Assembly (NCBI GenBank): GCA_017302855.1
Contig: JAFLBY010000007.1
Location: forward strand, 1-41,513
DNA length: 41,513 nt
Direction of reading: 5' to 3'
Source of the DNA: Candidatus Kapaibacterium sp.
Lineage (GTDB): Bacteria; Bacteroidota; Ignavibacteria; Kapaibacteriales; UBA961
Shown: positions 1-8,084 of the stretch, piece by piece
How the letters are laid out: each line of letters begins with the position of its first letter
How positions within the stretch are numbered: the first letter of the stretch is position 1
The notes under the pieces: model-generated
The model's database searches: none
The model's input: the letters and a program-made list of their open reading frames with translations, nothing else
What the model was told of the DNA's origin: nothing
Program-made: the position numbers and the translations under genes

Positions 1-313
1 ATATCCTCAACTGTGGAGGTATTATCGTAATCGAAAAACATAAGAATAGCATTGAATAATTTATAAATGATACATTTTTTCAGTTATGTATTCAGAAAAT
101 TCCTTTGTTTATCAGAGAAGCATGAAATTTTATTATTTTAGTGAAAATTGTATCATGATTATACATTCACCGAATACATCCACCAAGGTAAGAAATTTTC
201 TTGTGAAATATTCTCTTGTATTTCTTAAAGAAGATGAAGTCTGCAACAACCATAACATATTCGTTAAAATTCGCTCAATATCTGTTTAAAGAACTTCAAG
301 CTGAATTTTTATA
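1..313. other. Gene-poor stretch downstream of the glycan cassette
   Basis: No convincing gene lies here. A plus-strand reading frame at 86-289 has no recognisable domain and unconvincing composition, so I leave it out. On the minus strand, after the stop of the NeuB-like gene, only short frames of about 30-40 codons occur. An ATG at position 41 on the minus strand opens a frame (MFFDYDNTSTVED) that runs off the window edge after 13 codons. It could be the start of the next gene but cannot be judged. No terminator hairpin with a T-run is obvious after the NeuB-like gene. Confidence 0.4.
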
Positions 314-1204
314 TTAGACAAGAGTAAGTGCAGGCACTCTCCGCAATTTTTTACGAGAAGACAACTCACTGTCATATACTTTTTTAATCCCATCACCCAT
401 CGCTTTTTCAATATCGCGAATATTGGAAACTAAACGAATAAGTCCTACCATTTCGACCGAAGCTGCCTGATCAGTCCCCCACATTGCTCTGTCCAATGTA
501 ATGTGTCGTTCAACAAAACACGCACCAAGTGTCACAGCTGACCATGTGGGAGCTAAGCCGACTTCATGACCGGAATAACCGATTGGAATTGTCGGATACA
601 TTGTACGTAATGTTTGAATCATCATTAAATTTAACTCCTCAATTTTACATGGATACGCAGATGTAGAATGAGCCACCAATAATGAAGAAGTGTCCAAAGC
701 ATCAATTGCCTCTGTAATTTCCTCAAGAGTGCTCATCCCTGTTGAAATAATGAGTGGTTTACCGGTATCTTGCATTTTCTGAAGAAGCGGGATATCCGTC
801 AAGGAGGCAGATGCTGCTTTGTAACATGGTGGATTAAATTGCTCAATAAACTCAACAGAAGGCTCATCCCAACAAGAAGCAAACCATTGCATATTTTTTT
901 GTTTACAGTATTGATCTATTTCATCATATTCATTGAATCCGAATTCTACTTTATGACGATATTCTAAATATGTCATTCTTCCCCACGGTGTGTCCCTTTC
1001 GATTTCCCATTGGTCACGCGGCACACATAATTCCGGAGTTCTTTTTTGAAATTTAACTGCATCACAACCTGCAATAGCTGCCGAATCAATCATTTTTTTT
1101 GCAATTTCTACCGAACCATTATGATTAATCCCTATTTCGGCAATAATAAAAACAGGGTTTTGTTCACCGATTACTTTATTACCGACACATATTCTGTTTC
1201 TCAT
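314..1204 (-). CDS. NeuB/SpsE-like sialic-acid-type synthase lacking the SAF domain
   Basis: Probable PEP-dependent condensing enzyme of the N-acetylneuraminate synthase (NeuB/LegI/PseI) family, which joins phosphoenolpyruvate to an aldose to give a 3-deoxy-2-ulosonic acid in the cytosol. The TIM-barrel signatures are visible: EIGINHNG (about residues 23-30), KFQKR (51-55), STGMS (154-158), HSTSAYP (179-185), GYSGHE (209-214) and ERHIT (232-236). The protein is 296 residues and ends shortly after KKLRRV, where family members usually continue about 50-60 residues into a C-terminal SAF (antifreeze-like) domain, so that domain is absent. It is the last gene of the minus-strand cassette, 29 bp behind the SDR gene. 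The family is sure. The exact sugar substrate is unknown. Confidence 0.85.
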   Translation of the reverse strand: MRNRICVGNKVIGEQNPVFIIAEIGINHNGSVEIAKKMIDSAAIAGCDAVKFQKRTPELCVPRDQWEIERDTPWGRMTYLEYRHKVEFGFNEYDEIDQYCKQKNMQWFASCWDEPSVEFIEQFNPPCYKAASASLTDIPLLQKMQDTGKPLIISTGMSTLEEITEAIDALDTSSLLVAHSTSAYPCKIEELNLMMIQTLRTMYPTIPIGYSGHEVGLAPTWSAVTLGACFVERHITLDRAMWGTDQAASVEMVGLIRLVSNIRDIEKAMGDGIKKVYDSELSSRKKLRRVPALTLV

Positions 1205-1233
1205 ACATTTCTCCCTTAGAAATAAATATTATA

Positions 1234-2046
1234 TTAAATAATTGTCCATCCACCGTCCACAATAATATTCGCTCCTGTCATATATGAAGAAGCATCGCTT
1301 GCAAGAAACACGAGTGTTCCCTTGAAATCATCACTCTGTGCCATTCGCCCCATTGGTGTTTTACGGATATAATTACCCACAAATTCTTGGTCTTGGTCAG
1401 CAAAAACACCACCGGGTGAAATACAGTTAACCCTTATATTTTTTTGAGCCCAATATGCTGCTAAATACTTTGTAAACTGAATTATAGCACCTTTTGAAGT
1501 AGGATATATCGGAGATTTGTACATCAAGCGATCACCATTTTCTTTTATGTATATTGACTGATCCGGCGCTACAACACCATAAGTAGAAGCAATATTAATA
1601 ATTGTGCCCGAAGATTTTTTTTCCATAATATCGCCCAAATATTGACAACATAAAAAAACTCCGGTCACATTCACATCAAGCACTTTTTTCCAAAGATAAA
1701 GCGGATAATCTTCGAACGTTCCTTGCGTAGTATTATCTCTTCTTTCAACCATATCATTAATTGCAGCATTATTGACGATAATATCAATGCCGCCGAACTG
1801 TGAAATTATTCTTTCGCGAACACTTGACAATGATGCCGTGTCAGTAACATCAAGTTTTACCATTGATAATTTATCATGAATATTTTCGGGAAATTGTTCC
1901 ACATTCATCTTTTCAATATCGGCTGCAATGACATGAGCACCTGCTTCTGCAAGAGCAATACAATGCTGTTTTCCCAATAAGCCACCGGCACCGGTCACAA
2001 TGGCAATTTTTCCGTGTAGTGAAAATAGTTTATCCATGTACAACAT
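1234..2046 (-). CDS. Short-chain dehydrogenase/reductase (SDR) of the glycan cassette
   Basis: NAD(P)-dependent oxidoreductase of the classical SDR family. The Rossmann motif TGAGGLLG lies at about residues 18-25, an NNAA motif stabilises the central sheet near residue 92, the catalytic serine sits in INIAST and the catalytic Tyr/Lys pair in YPTSK. The C-terminus IIVDGGWT is typical of the family. At about 270 residues it has normal length. The start at 2046 overlaps the end of the aminotransferase gene. An ATG at 2037 (MDKLFSL) would also fit, as SDRs usually begin close to this point. By context it probably oxidises or reduces a sugar intermediate, as SDR-type PtmA does in legionaminate loci, but the substrate cannot be read from the sequence. 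Confidence 0.88.
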   Translation of the reverse strand: MLYMDKLFSLHGKIAIVTGAGGLLGKQHCIALAEAGAHVIAADIEKMNVEQFPENIHDKLSMVKLDVTDTASLSSVRERIISQFGGIDIIVNNAAINDMVERRDNTTQGTFEDYPLYLWKKVLDVNVTGVFLCCQYLGDIMEKKSSGTIINIASTYGVVAPDQSIYIKENGDRLMYKSPIYPTSKGAIIQFTKYLAAYWAQKNIRVNCISPGGVFADQDQEFVGNYIRKTPMGRMAQSDDFKGTLVFLASDASSYMTGANIIVDGGWTII

Positions 2047-3349
2047 GAGGTTTAGTATTAAAATGAGTTGTCTTTCTGAATACGGGCTCTAATACTTTGC
2101 CCACAATCATATTTTTTACATTTCCATTCAATATAATTTCATTCATCCATGGTATGATATCGCCATAAGCCAAAAGCGCATGATGAATATCTTGGTCTGA
2201 ATGAGAAAATGAGAGGGTGTGAAAACCGTTCCACAAAATGCCATACCTAATCAGCTCTTGTTGCATAAGAGTTTTTAATTCCAATGCAGAGTAAACAGAG
2301 TGATGAAATGTCATCATGGTCCGTGTCGGATTACCGATGCAATCGCACCAATTGACTTTATGCGATTGTATGATATTTTTAATGCCATATTGTAATTTTT
2401 TTCCTTGTTGACGTAGATAATCGGGAACATCATACTTTCTCATTTCTACAATTGTGGTTTTAGCTGCTGCAAGCGATAATGCCTCCCCCCCAAAAGTTGT
2501 AAAGAAAAATACATCCTTTTCCAACAACTTCATAATCTCCGATTTTCCACATAAAACGGATAGAGGCATACCATTTGCAATAGCTTTCGAAAAGCATAAA
2601 ATATCGGCGTCAATATCATAATATTCTTGAGCACCACCAAGAGCCAAGCGCCATCCTGTCCACATTTCATCGAATATGAGCACTGCCCCATATTTATGGC
2701 ACAGCTCACGCAATTCGAGTAAAAATCCTTTTTTGGGCTCAGTAAATGTTATTGGCTCTAATATTACTGCCGCAGTCTTTTCACATATACTGTCTAAAAG
2801 AGAATCAACATTATTATAATCGAATGTAAATACCTGATTTTTTGTTGCTTCGGGAATTCCATAATTACGGTCTGTTACACCTATGTACCAATCATGCCAC
2901 CCATGATAGCCGCAACACAGGATTTCATCGCGTTGTGTGTAAGCTCGAGCAAGCCGCACAGCCGCACTTGTCACATCTGCTCCTGTTTTACTAAATCGTA
3001 TCATTTCTGCATTCGGAACAATCGAGGAAATTAACTCAGATACTTCATACTCTACAATATGAGGCAATGAAAATGTTATTCCATGTGATAATTGTTCTTT
3101 AATCGCAGCATCTACGGCTTCATAACAATACCCCAACGATATGGGTCCCACTGCCATTGACAAATCCAAATATTCATTGCCGTCAATGTCAAATACTTTA
3201 CTCCCTTTGCCCTTTTCGACAAAAATTGGAGCAACCCCTAAGGAATACTGCCCGACGCCTTTTGCAAGTGTTTGTGTTGTTGCCGGAATAATACGACGTG
3301 CTTTGTCATATAATTCCATTGATTTTTGAATGGTTGGTAATGTCAGCAT
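2030..3349 (-). CDS. Class-III aminotransferase, glutamate-1-semialdehyde aminomutase-like
   Basis: PLP enzyme of the class-III aminotransferase family, closest in appearance to glutamate-1-semialdehyde 2,1-aminomutase (HemL-like). Visible marks are an N-terminal GKGSKVFDIDGNEYLDL segment, a SxTGADVTSAAVRLAR region (HemL has a similar SGTEA motif), FDEM for the PLP-contacting Asp, and FSKAIANGMP, which carries the PLP lysine. It is about 439 residues, the usual size. Its position among transketolase, SDR and NeuB-like genes argues for amination or amino-group shift on a sugar rather than haem synthesis. No other haem genes are nearby. It overlaps the SDR gene by 17 bp and starts 11 bp after the transketolase C-half. 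Confidence 0.88.
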   Translation of the reverse strand: MLTLPTIQKSMELYDKARRIIPATTQTLAKGVGQYSLGVAPIFVEKGKGSKVFDIDGNEYLDLSMAVGPISLGYCYEAVDAAIKEQLSHGITFSLPHIVEYEVSELISSIVPNAEMIRFSKTGADVTSAAVRLARAYTQRDEILCCGYHGWHDWYIGVTDRNYGIPEATKNQVFTFDYNNVDSLLDSICEKTAAVILEPITFTEPKKGFLLELRELCHKYGAVLIFDEMWTGWRLALGGAQEYYDIDADILCFSKAIANGMPLSVLCGKSEIMKLLEKDVFFFTTFGGEALSLAAAKTTIVEMRKYDVPDYLRQQGKKLQYGIKNIIQSHKVNWCDCIGNPTRTMMTFHHSVYSALELKTLMQQELIRYGILWNGFHTLSFSHSDQDIHHALLAYGDIIPWMNEIILNGNVKNMIVGKVLEPVFRKTTHFNTKPHVVHG

Positions 3350-3360
3350 AACTAATACGT

Positions 3361-4254
3361 TTATTGTAAAGAAGCCATTATTTTCTGAGTAATATATTCG
3401 GCTGTCATTGTTTCATACTGCATAACATCCTTGAGCAATCCCGACTTATGCCACGTACGCAAATTAAAAGGCAATAATGTGGCAGATAATCCTCGTAAAG
3501 CAATAATTTCAGAAATTATCGTAAAAAGTGCTCCTGTGGAAAAATGATCTTCAATAATACATATTACATCGGCATCAAGTATGGTACGAATTATTACTTC
3601 CTCATCAAAAGGGCGCAAAGTTCGCATATTGACGACTTTCGATGAAAATCCATTACGTTCTAATTGAGATGCAACCTCAAGCGCTTCATTGCATAAAAAA
3701 CCATGCGAAAAAATCACAATATCATTTCCTTCACCAATCTCTTCCGCTTTTCCGATTTCAAATGGCTTATGCTGAATTTTCGAAGGTTGATTAGAATATC
3801 GTATGTACCAAGGGTTTTTAGAATTGACAATATGTGTCATGCCGTTTATCAACTCTTCCTCGTCCATTGGAGAAAATATATTCATAGAAGGGATAAGCCT
3901 CATTAAACCAATATCTTCCAATGATTGATGCGTGGGTCCATTAGCTTCGGATAATATTCCGGGAATAAAACCCACTATACATACCGGCAATTCAGCAATA
4001 CCCACATCTGTACGAATAAACTCAAATGACCTCATTGTCAAAAAAGATGCTAAAGCATGTGTGATTACTGTATTACCTTGCAATGCCAGACCCGCAGCCA
4101 TACCAATCATCGTTTGTTCAGCAATGCCGACATCAATAAATTTACCCCCTATTTTTTGCGGCAATTGTCGAATATGTGCACGATTTTCAGCAGTCATAAT
4201 ATAGAGAAACTCATTATCCTCTACAAGCTCTGTCAATAATTGTTCATAAGTCAT
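3361..4254 (-). CDS. Transketolase-like protein, C-terminal (pyrimidine-binding) half
   Basis: Second half of a split transketolase: the pyrimidine-binding domain followed by the C-terminal transketolase domain. The motif FIDVGIAEQTMIGMAAGLAL (about residues 37-56) contains the catalytic glutamate that activates thiamine diphosphate, and the C-terminal domain starts around FSHGFLCNEAL. At 297 residues it has the size usual for stand-alone TktC proteins. It follows the N-terminal half with a 12-bp gap, so the two should be co-translated and form one active heterodimer or heterotetramer. By context it acts on a sugar in the glycan pathway by moving a two-carbon ketol unit. Confidence 0.9.
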   Translation of the reverse strand: MTYEQLLTELVEDNEFLYIMTAENRAHIRQLPQKIGGKFIDVGIAEQTMIGMAAGLALQGNTVITHALASFLTMRSFEFIRTDVGIAELPVCIVGFIPGILSEANGPTHQSLEDIGLMRLIPSMNIFSPMDEEELINGMTHIVNSKNPWYIRYSNQPSKIQHKPFEIGKAEEIGEGNDIVIFSHGFLCNEALEVASQLERNGFSSKVVNMRTLRPFDEEVIIRTILDADVICIIEDHFSTGALFTIISEIIALRGLSATLLPFNLRTWHKSGLLKDVMQYETMTAEYITQKIMASLQ

Positions 4255-4266
4255 AATACTCTTTAT

Positions 4267-5124
4267 TTATCGAACATGAAAGATGGAAGAATCTAATTGC
4301 TTTGATTCATTCCCATATAATTCTTGTATTAAACTGTCAATGTCATTATTGGTAAAATTGCAAAACCAACGGTCTGCTCGTTCTTCTATACTTGGCACAC
4401 CCTTACCACGAATAGTATCGGCAATAATCACATGGGGAGTACCTCTGTGTTCGTCACATATTTTCAAAGCATCCCCAATAGCAAAAAAGTCATGTCCATC
4501 AATTCTCTGCACATTCCACCCAAAGGCAACAAATTTGTTTTCTAAAGGTTCTAAAGGAATAAGTTCCTCTGTTCTCATATTTGCCTGAAATTTATTTCTA
4601 TCAACAATAATAATCATATTGTGTAATTTCAAGGCTGATGCAACAAGCAGCCCTTCCCATACCGAACCTTCATTCAATTCGCCATCCCCCATTATAACAA
4701 CTATTCTATTGTCTTGTTTTTTCATAAGGCAATCATAGGCTACGCCCATCGCCACAGACAATAAATGTCCTAAAGAACCTGAATGAAATTCAATTCCCGG
4801 TATAGATGTGTTGGGATGCCAATAGATATTGTCATTGATATGTAAATGATGCGAAAGTCTTTCTTTTTCAATAAATCGAAATTCTGCTAAAGTCGCATAT
4901 AATGCAGGAACATCATGACCTTTTGAGAGAAATAAGAAATCTCGATTTGGGTTATTTATATTCTCGTGTGAAACCTCTAAATATTTTGCATACAAATAGA
5001 CAATGATATCAGCACATGATAATGATGCCCCAATAAAACAGCCACCGTTTCCGCTCATGCGTATTATGCTCTCACGTACACGTAATGCCACAGAAATCAA
5101 ATTATTATATTCTTGCTCTATCAT
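4267..5124 (-). CDS. Transketolase-like protein, N-terminal (ThDP-binding) half
   Basis: First half of a split transketolase, binding the diphosphate of thiamine diphosphate. The motif MGDGELNEGSVWEGL is the classical GDG...N metal/ThDP site, SKGHDVPALYA and GSLGHLLSVAMG contain the family His/Gly residues. About 285 residues, typical of TktN. I take the ATG at 5124 (MIEQEYN). A TTG at 5136 in frame would add four residues. The start lies inside the end of the cytidylyltransferase gene (overlap about 20 bp), indicating translational coupling. A split transketolase in a glycan locus is separate from the housekeeping pentose-phosphate enzyme, though I cannot see whether the genome has another copy. 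Confidence 0.9.
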   Translation of the reverse strand: MIEQEYNNLISVALRVRESIIRMSGNGGCFIGASLSCADIIVYLYAKYLEVSHENINNPNRDFLFLSKGHDVPALYATLAEFRFIEKERLSHHLHINDNIYWHPNTSIPGIEFHSGSLGHLLSVAMGVAYDCLMKKQDNRIVVIMGDGELNEGSVWEGLLVASALKLHNMIIIVDRNKFQANMRTEELIPLEPLENKFVAFGWNVQRIDGHDFFAIGDALKICDEHRGTPHVIIADTIRGKGVPSIEERADRWFCNFTNNDIDSLIQELYGNESKQLDSSIFHVR

Positions 5125-5926
5125 CGAAATACTCAAGTCTGGTTTGAGAAATGTTTACTGTTTTTAACTGATGAAGATGTTTTCTATACCAATTTACACC
5201 TACATATCTACTATTAATTTCCGTTATCTCCGGATGGTCTTCTACAAGAGATAAAATATCATATAACCCGAACAATGGATTATGAATATATAGTTTCTTA
5301 TATACTTCTGCAATAAAATGATAGTCCTCGGGATAATCCAAAGTCCAGCGATGTGACATTGAAAAGTCATAGCCCAATTCCCATGTACAATTTCCGATTC
5401 TAAACATATCAGGATTGTCCCAAATAAAAGGAGTAGTATGCTCACGCTCAAAAGAATTTTTAGCGTGTTTATGCGTATATTCTAATATACTCATTGGAAT
5501 TACTTCTACATCATTACCATCGGGATATGTCGCAGGATGCAGATTGCTGACAAAATCGTATTCTGTACAATGATCTATATAGAATTTTATGACTTTATCA
5601 ATTATTCTGGGATCAATGAGCGGGCAATCTGAAGGAATTTTTATTATGACATCGGCATTGTAATACAATCCCGCTTGATAGTGTCTGTCGAGCACATCAT
5701 TTTCATCTCCTCTGAAACACTCTATTCCTTCATTATGACATAATTTGACAATGAGGTCATCGGTGTTTTCTGTTGTAGTAGCCACAACCACAGATGTAGA
5801 AAGATGTGATGCTTTTATTCGTTCAATCTGACGTATCAACAGACTTTTTCCCAATACAGGCAGCATTACTTTACCCGGTAATCTTGTGGAATTCATTCTC
5901 GCTTGTACAATGACAACAATATTCAT
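5105..5926 (-). CDS. SpsF-like cytidylyltransferase
   Basis: Nucleotidyltransferase of the CMP-sugar synthetase/SpsF family (CTP_transf_3). It begins MNIVVIVQARMNSTRLPGK, the nucleotide-binding loop of this family, and has SDCPLIDPRIIDKV for metal and sugar binding. Roughly 273 residues. The likely role is to activate the ulosonic acid made by the NeuB-like enzyme with CTP, releasing diphosphate. The ATG at 5926 is preferred because the family N-terminus starts exactly there. An upstream in-frame ATG at 5959 would lie inside the preceding gene. The spacing to the upstream stop codon is one base. Specificity for the sugar is not predictable. Confidence 0.85.
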   Translation of the reverse strand: MNIVVIVQARMNSTRLPGKVMLPVLGKSLLIRQIERIKASHLSTSVVVATTTENTDDLIVKLCHNEGIECFRGDENDVLDRHYQAGLYYNADVIIKIPSDCPLIDPRIIDKVIKFYIDHCTEYDFVSNLHPATYPDGNDVEVIPMSILEYTHKHAKNSFEREHTTPFIWDNPDMFRIGNCTWELGYDFSMSHRWTLDYPEDYHFIAEVYKKLYIHNPLFGLYDILSLVEDHPEITEINSRYVGVNWYRKHLHQLKTVNISQTRLEYFDDRARI

Positions 5927-5927
5927 A

Positions 5928-6953
5928 TCAGACTCTCGAATACATATATGAATGAACATTATAGTCCTCAGTCTTTTTGTTTTCTTCCCTTAAGTCACCG
6001 AAGAGGAGATTTTCACAAACGCGGGCAATTGTGGAAGCGGAAGTGCCACCATTTTGGATAGGTAACAATTTCTTCAGCTCGTGAATAGGAAAATCAGAAT
6101 AGACTTCTTTACCAAGTGCAATTCCTGTATAAACCAAGGTCGAAAATTTCGTAATAAGCACATCACAATTAGCTATCATTTCGTGGGCATTTCCTTTATG
6201 AAGTATCAATGTGTTTGGACACAGTTTTTCGATTTCTCTTCTTGCTCTTTCTTCATTTTCATTTGGATGCAACTTAAAAATAATTTCTCTGCCTTGTGCT
6301 ATGTTCAAAACCTTGCGAATGAATGTTTTTCTGTTTTCATATCGAAATGTCTCTCTGGTGTCTGATGTAGCTGCAAGCACAAAATTTTTGTGTGGGAATG
6401 AATTATTACAATACATGAGGCAATTATCAAAATTGGGAATTCCGGTAACGACAATTTTTTCTTTTTTCACACCTTTATTTATGAATAATGATTTATACTC
6501 ATCAGAGGCAACACAAAATGCATTATATGCGTCAGACAATCCGGTCATGGATGTGCTGGCTATATAGCGAGGTAAATTCAATTTTTTGACGATGTGATAG
6601 ATAAAATTTTCCGGGTCGGTCATGCCCTCTTGCACAAGCACAAGAGCTGAAGCGCGAATATTGTTCGGAATGATTAAATCTGAACATGTGACAACAAGAT
6701 CATAAGACCGGGATTCGCCTCGCCAATCTATGGCGCGCCCCGAAGATTTCAGCAAACTAACCGATTCCTTTTGGAACTGACCACCCAAAATGGTAAAGTC
6801 AAGGAATCCTCTCTCAGCCGCAAATCGCAACAATCCGTCTGCATAGTACGGTGTGAAGTACTTGTCAACGGCTTTCAACTCATCGGCAATACTCATCATT
6901 TGAGTTGTTTGATTTGCGGATCCGCAAATGAAAAGCACATTTAGTTTTTTCAT
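5928..6953 (-). CDS. GT-B-like glycosyltransferase/epimerase-fold protein, first gene of the glycan cassette
   Basis: A 341-residue protein with two Rossmann-like halves. The N-terminus MKKLNVLFICGSANQTTQM and the C-terminal half with IVVTGIPNFDN, FKLHPNE, CDVLITKFSTLVYTGIALGK resemble the fold shared by UDP-GlcNAc 2-epimerases (NeuC/WecB) and CDP-glycerol/capsule glycosyltransferases. The S-T following the ITK stretch and the HPNE motif fit a nucleotide-sugar site. It could either transfer the finished sugar or produce an early intermediate. I cannot tell which. It heads the operon, and its stop is one base from the start of the SpsF-like gene. No signal peptide or membrane segment is apparent. 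Confidence 0.6.
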   Translation of the reverse strand: MKKLNVLFICGSANQTTQMMSIADELKAVDKYFTPYYADGLLRFAAERGFLDFTILGGQFQKESVSLLKSSGRAIDWRGESRSYDLVVTCSDLIIPNNIRASALVLVQEGMTDPENFIYHIVKKLNLPRYIASTSMTGLSDAYNAFCVASDEYKSLFINKGVKKEKIVVTGIPNFDNCLMYCNNSFPHKNFVLAATSDTRETFRYENRKTFIRKVLNIAQGREIIFKLHPNENEERARREIEKLCPNTLILHKGNAHEMIANCDVLITKFSTLVYTGIALGKEVYSDFPIHELKKLLPIQNGGTSASTIARVCENLLFGDLREENKKTEDYNVHSYMYSRV

Positions 6954-7255
6954 ACAATCACTTTTATAATCAAATGCAAAATTCGCTTTTTCATGTTACC
7001 TGTCTATTACCGTATCTTCAAGTATCTGTGAACAAAAGAAATTCTTGTTTATGTTTAGCTTATGTAGATTATCATTTGATTGAACACACAGTTGTATGGT
7101 ATGAACAATCACTTTCGCAGGGTACTTTGTTGCCTGCAAACCCATGCTTTGAGATACAATTTTTCGCCACAGAATGAGGTGTGCAATCTTCATTTGACAA
7201 GTAAGTATGTGTGTAATGCGTAATTTTGAGTAATTTTTTTGAGAATTGACCATTA
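6954..7255. promoter_or_regulatory. Divergent intergenic region between glycan cassette and PHP gene
   Basis: About 300 bp of AT-rich DNA separate two genes reading outward, so both promoters should lie here. I see only weak candidate elements and no clear Shine-Dalgarno site before either ATG. Short frames in this stretch (for example 6974-7177 plus and 6996-7277 minus) have no recognisable content. A five-base stem GCAGG/CCTGC occurs near 7118-7138 but is too weak to call. Confidence 0.4.
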
Positions 7256-8074
7256 ATGTCAGCCGATTTACATACACATACGCTTTATTCTGATGGAGTC
7301 CTTTCGCCGGAACAACTATTGATCAAGGCAAAGGAACGCGGCATAACAATCTTATCTATCACAGATCATGATACGATGGATGGATATGTGGTGGGCGAAG
7401 CCATTGCGGAGAAATATGGCATAGAACTTATATCAGGGATTGAACTTAGCTGTTTTGAAGACGGTGTGGATTATCATATCCTCGGTTATTTCCTTGACCC
7501 TGATTACCCGCGTCTCAAGACTCACCTCGATATATTCCGACGAGAAAGAGTTAAAAGGGCTGAAAGGATTGTCAAGAAACTTCGCAATCTGTCGGTCAAT
7601 ATCCACCTTGATGATGTATTAGAAAGAGCCGGTGCGGGAACCATCGGTCGTCCCCATATAGCTGCTGAAATGGTGAAGAACGGTTATGTGAAAGATTTGA
7701 AGAACGCTTTCGATAGATTTTTAGCGAATGGCAAACCGGCATTTGAGGGTAAACCTAAGTTTCATGTATCGGAGGGCGTGGACCTTATCAATGCTTCCGG
7801 CGGGCTTGCAGTGTTGGCTCATCCAGGGCAAATGAGTTATGATCGTCTCCACTACATCATCGAATGTGGCATTGACGGTTTAGAAGTTGTTCATCCTTCC
7901 CATCCCTTAGATATTCGTGTGTATTACCATAATGTAGCGATGCACTATTGGCTCTTAGAAACAGGTGGCTCCGATTTTCATGGCACCAGAACGTATGATG
8001 AGTCAAATTTCGGGGAATTTGTCGTACAGCCGTCGGCAGTTGAATCAATGTTAAACCATCTTGCAAAACGCTGA
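7256..8074 (+). CDS. PHP-domain metal-dependent phosphoesterase (TrpH/YciV-like)
   Basis: Cytosolic phosphoesterase of the PHP family. All the expected metal-binding clusters are present: HTHTLYSDG (residues 5-13), TDHDTMDGY, GIELSCFED, a downstream RPHIA, LAHPGQ and the C-terminal GGSDFHG. At 272 residues it matches the single-domain PHP proteins related to E. coli RNase AM (YciV), which act on short nucleic acid or nucleotide 3',5'-phosphates. The actual substrate here is not established. The ATG at 7256 puts the first metal motif right at the N-terminus, as usual. The GT-C gene follows after 10 bp, which suggests co-transcription. Confidence 0.9.
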   Translation: MSADLHTHTLYSDGVLSPEQLLIKAKERGITILSITDHDTMDGYVVGEAIAEKYGIELISGIELSCFEDGVDYHILGYFLDPDYPRLKTHLDIFRRERVKRAERIVKKLRNLSVNIHLDDVLERAGAGTIGRPHIAAEMVKNGYVKDLKNAFDRFLANGKPAFEGKPKFHVSEGVDLINASGGLAVLAHPGQMSYDRLHYIIECGIDGLEVVHPSHPLDIRVYYHNVAMHYWLLETGGSDFHGTRTYDESNFGEFVVQPSAVESMLNHLAKR

Positions 8075-8084
8075 GCCACCGGCA

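Noticed and set aside
86..289. 67-codon plus-strand frame
   Set aside because: No family resemblance, low-complexity aromatic/Lys-rich composition and no support from context.
6211..6567. Plus-strand 118-codon frame
   Set aside because: Opposite the GT-B-like gene of the cassette; shadow frame without recognisable content.
314..6953. Standard sialic, legionaminic or pseudaminic acid locus
   Set aside because: The UDP-GlcNAc epimerase/dehydratase, aminotransferase and acetyltransferase sets of those pathways are missing, and a transketolase pair is present instead.
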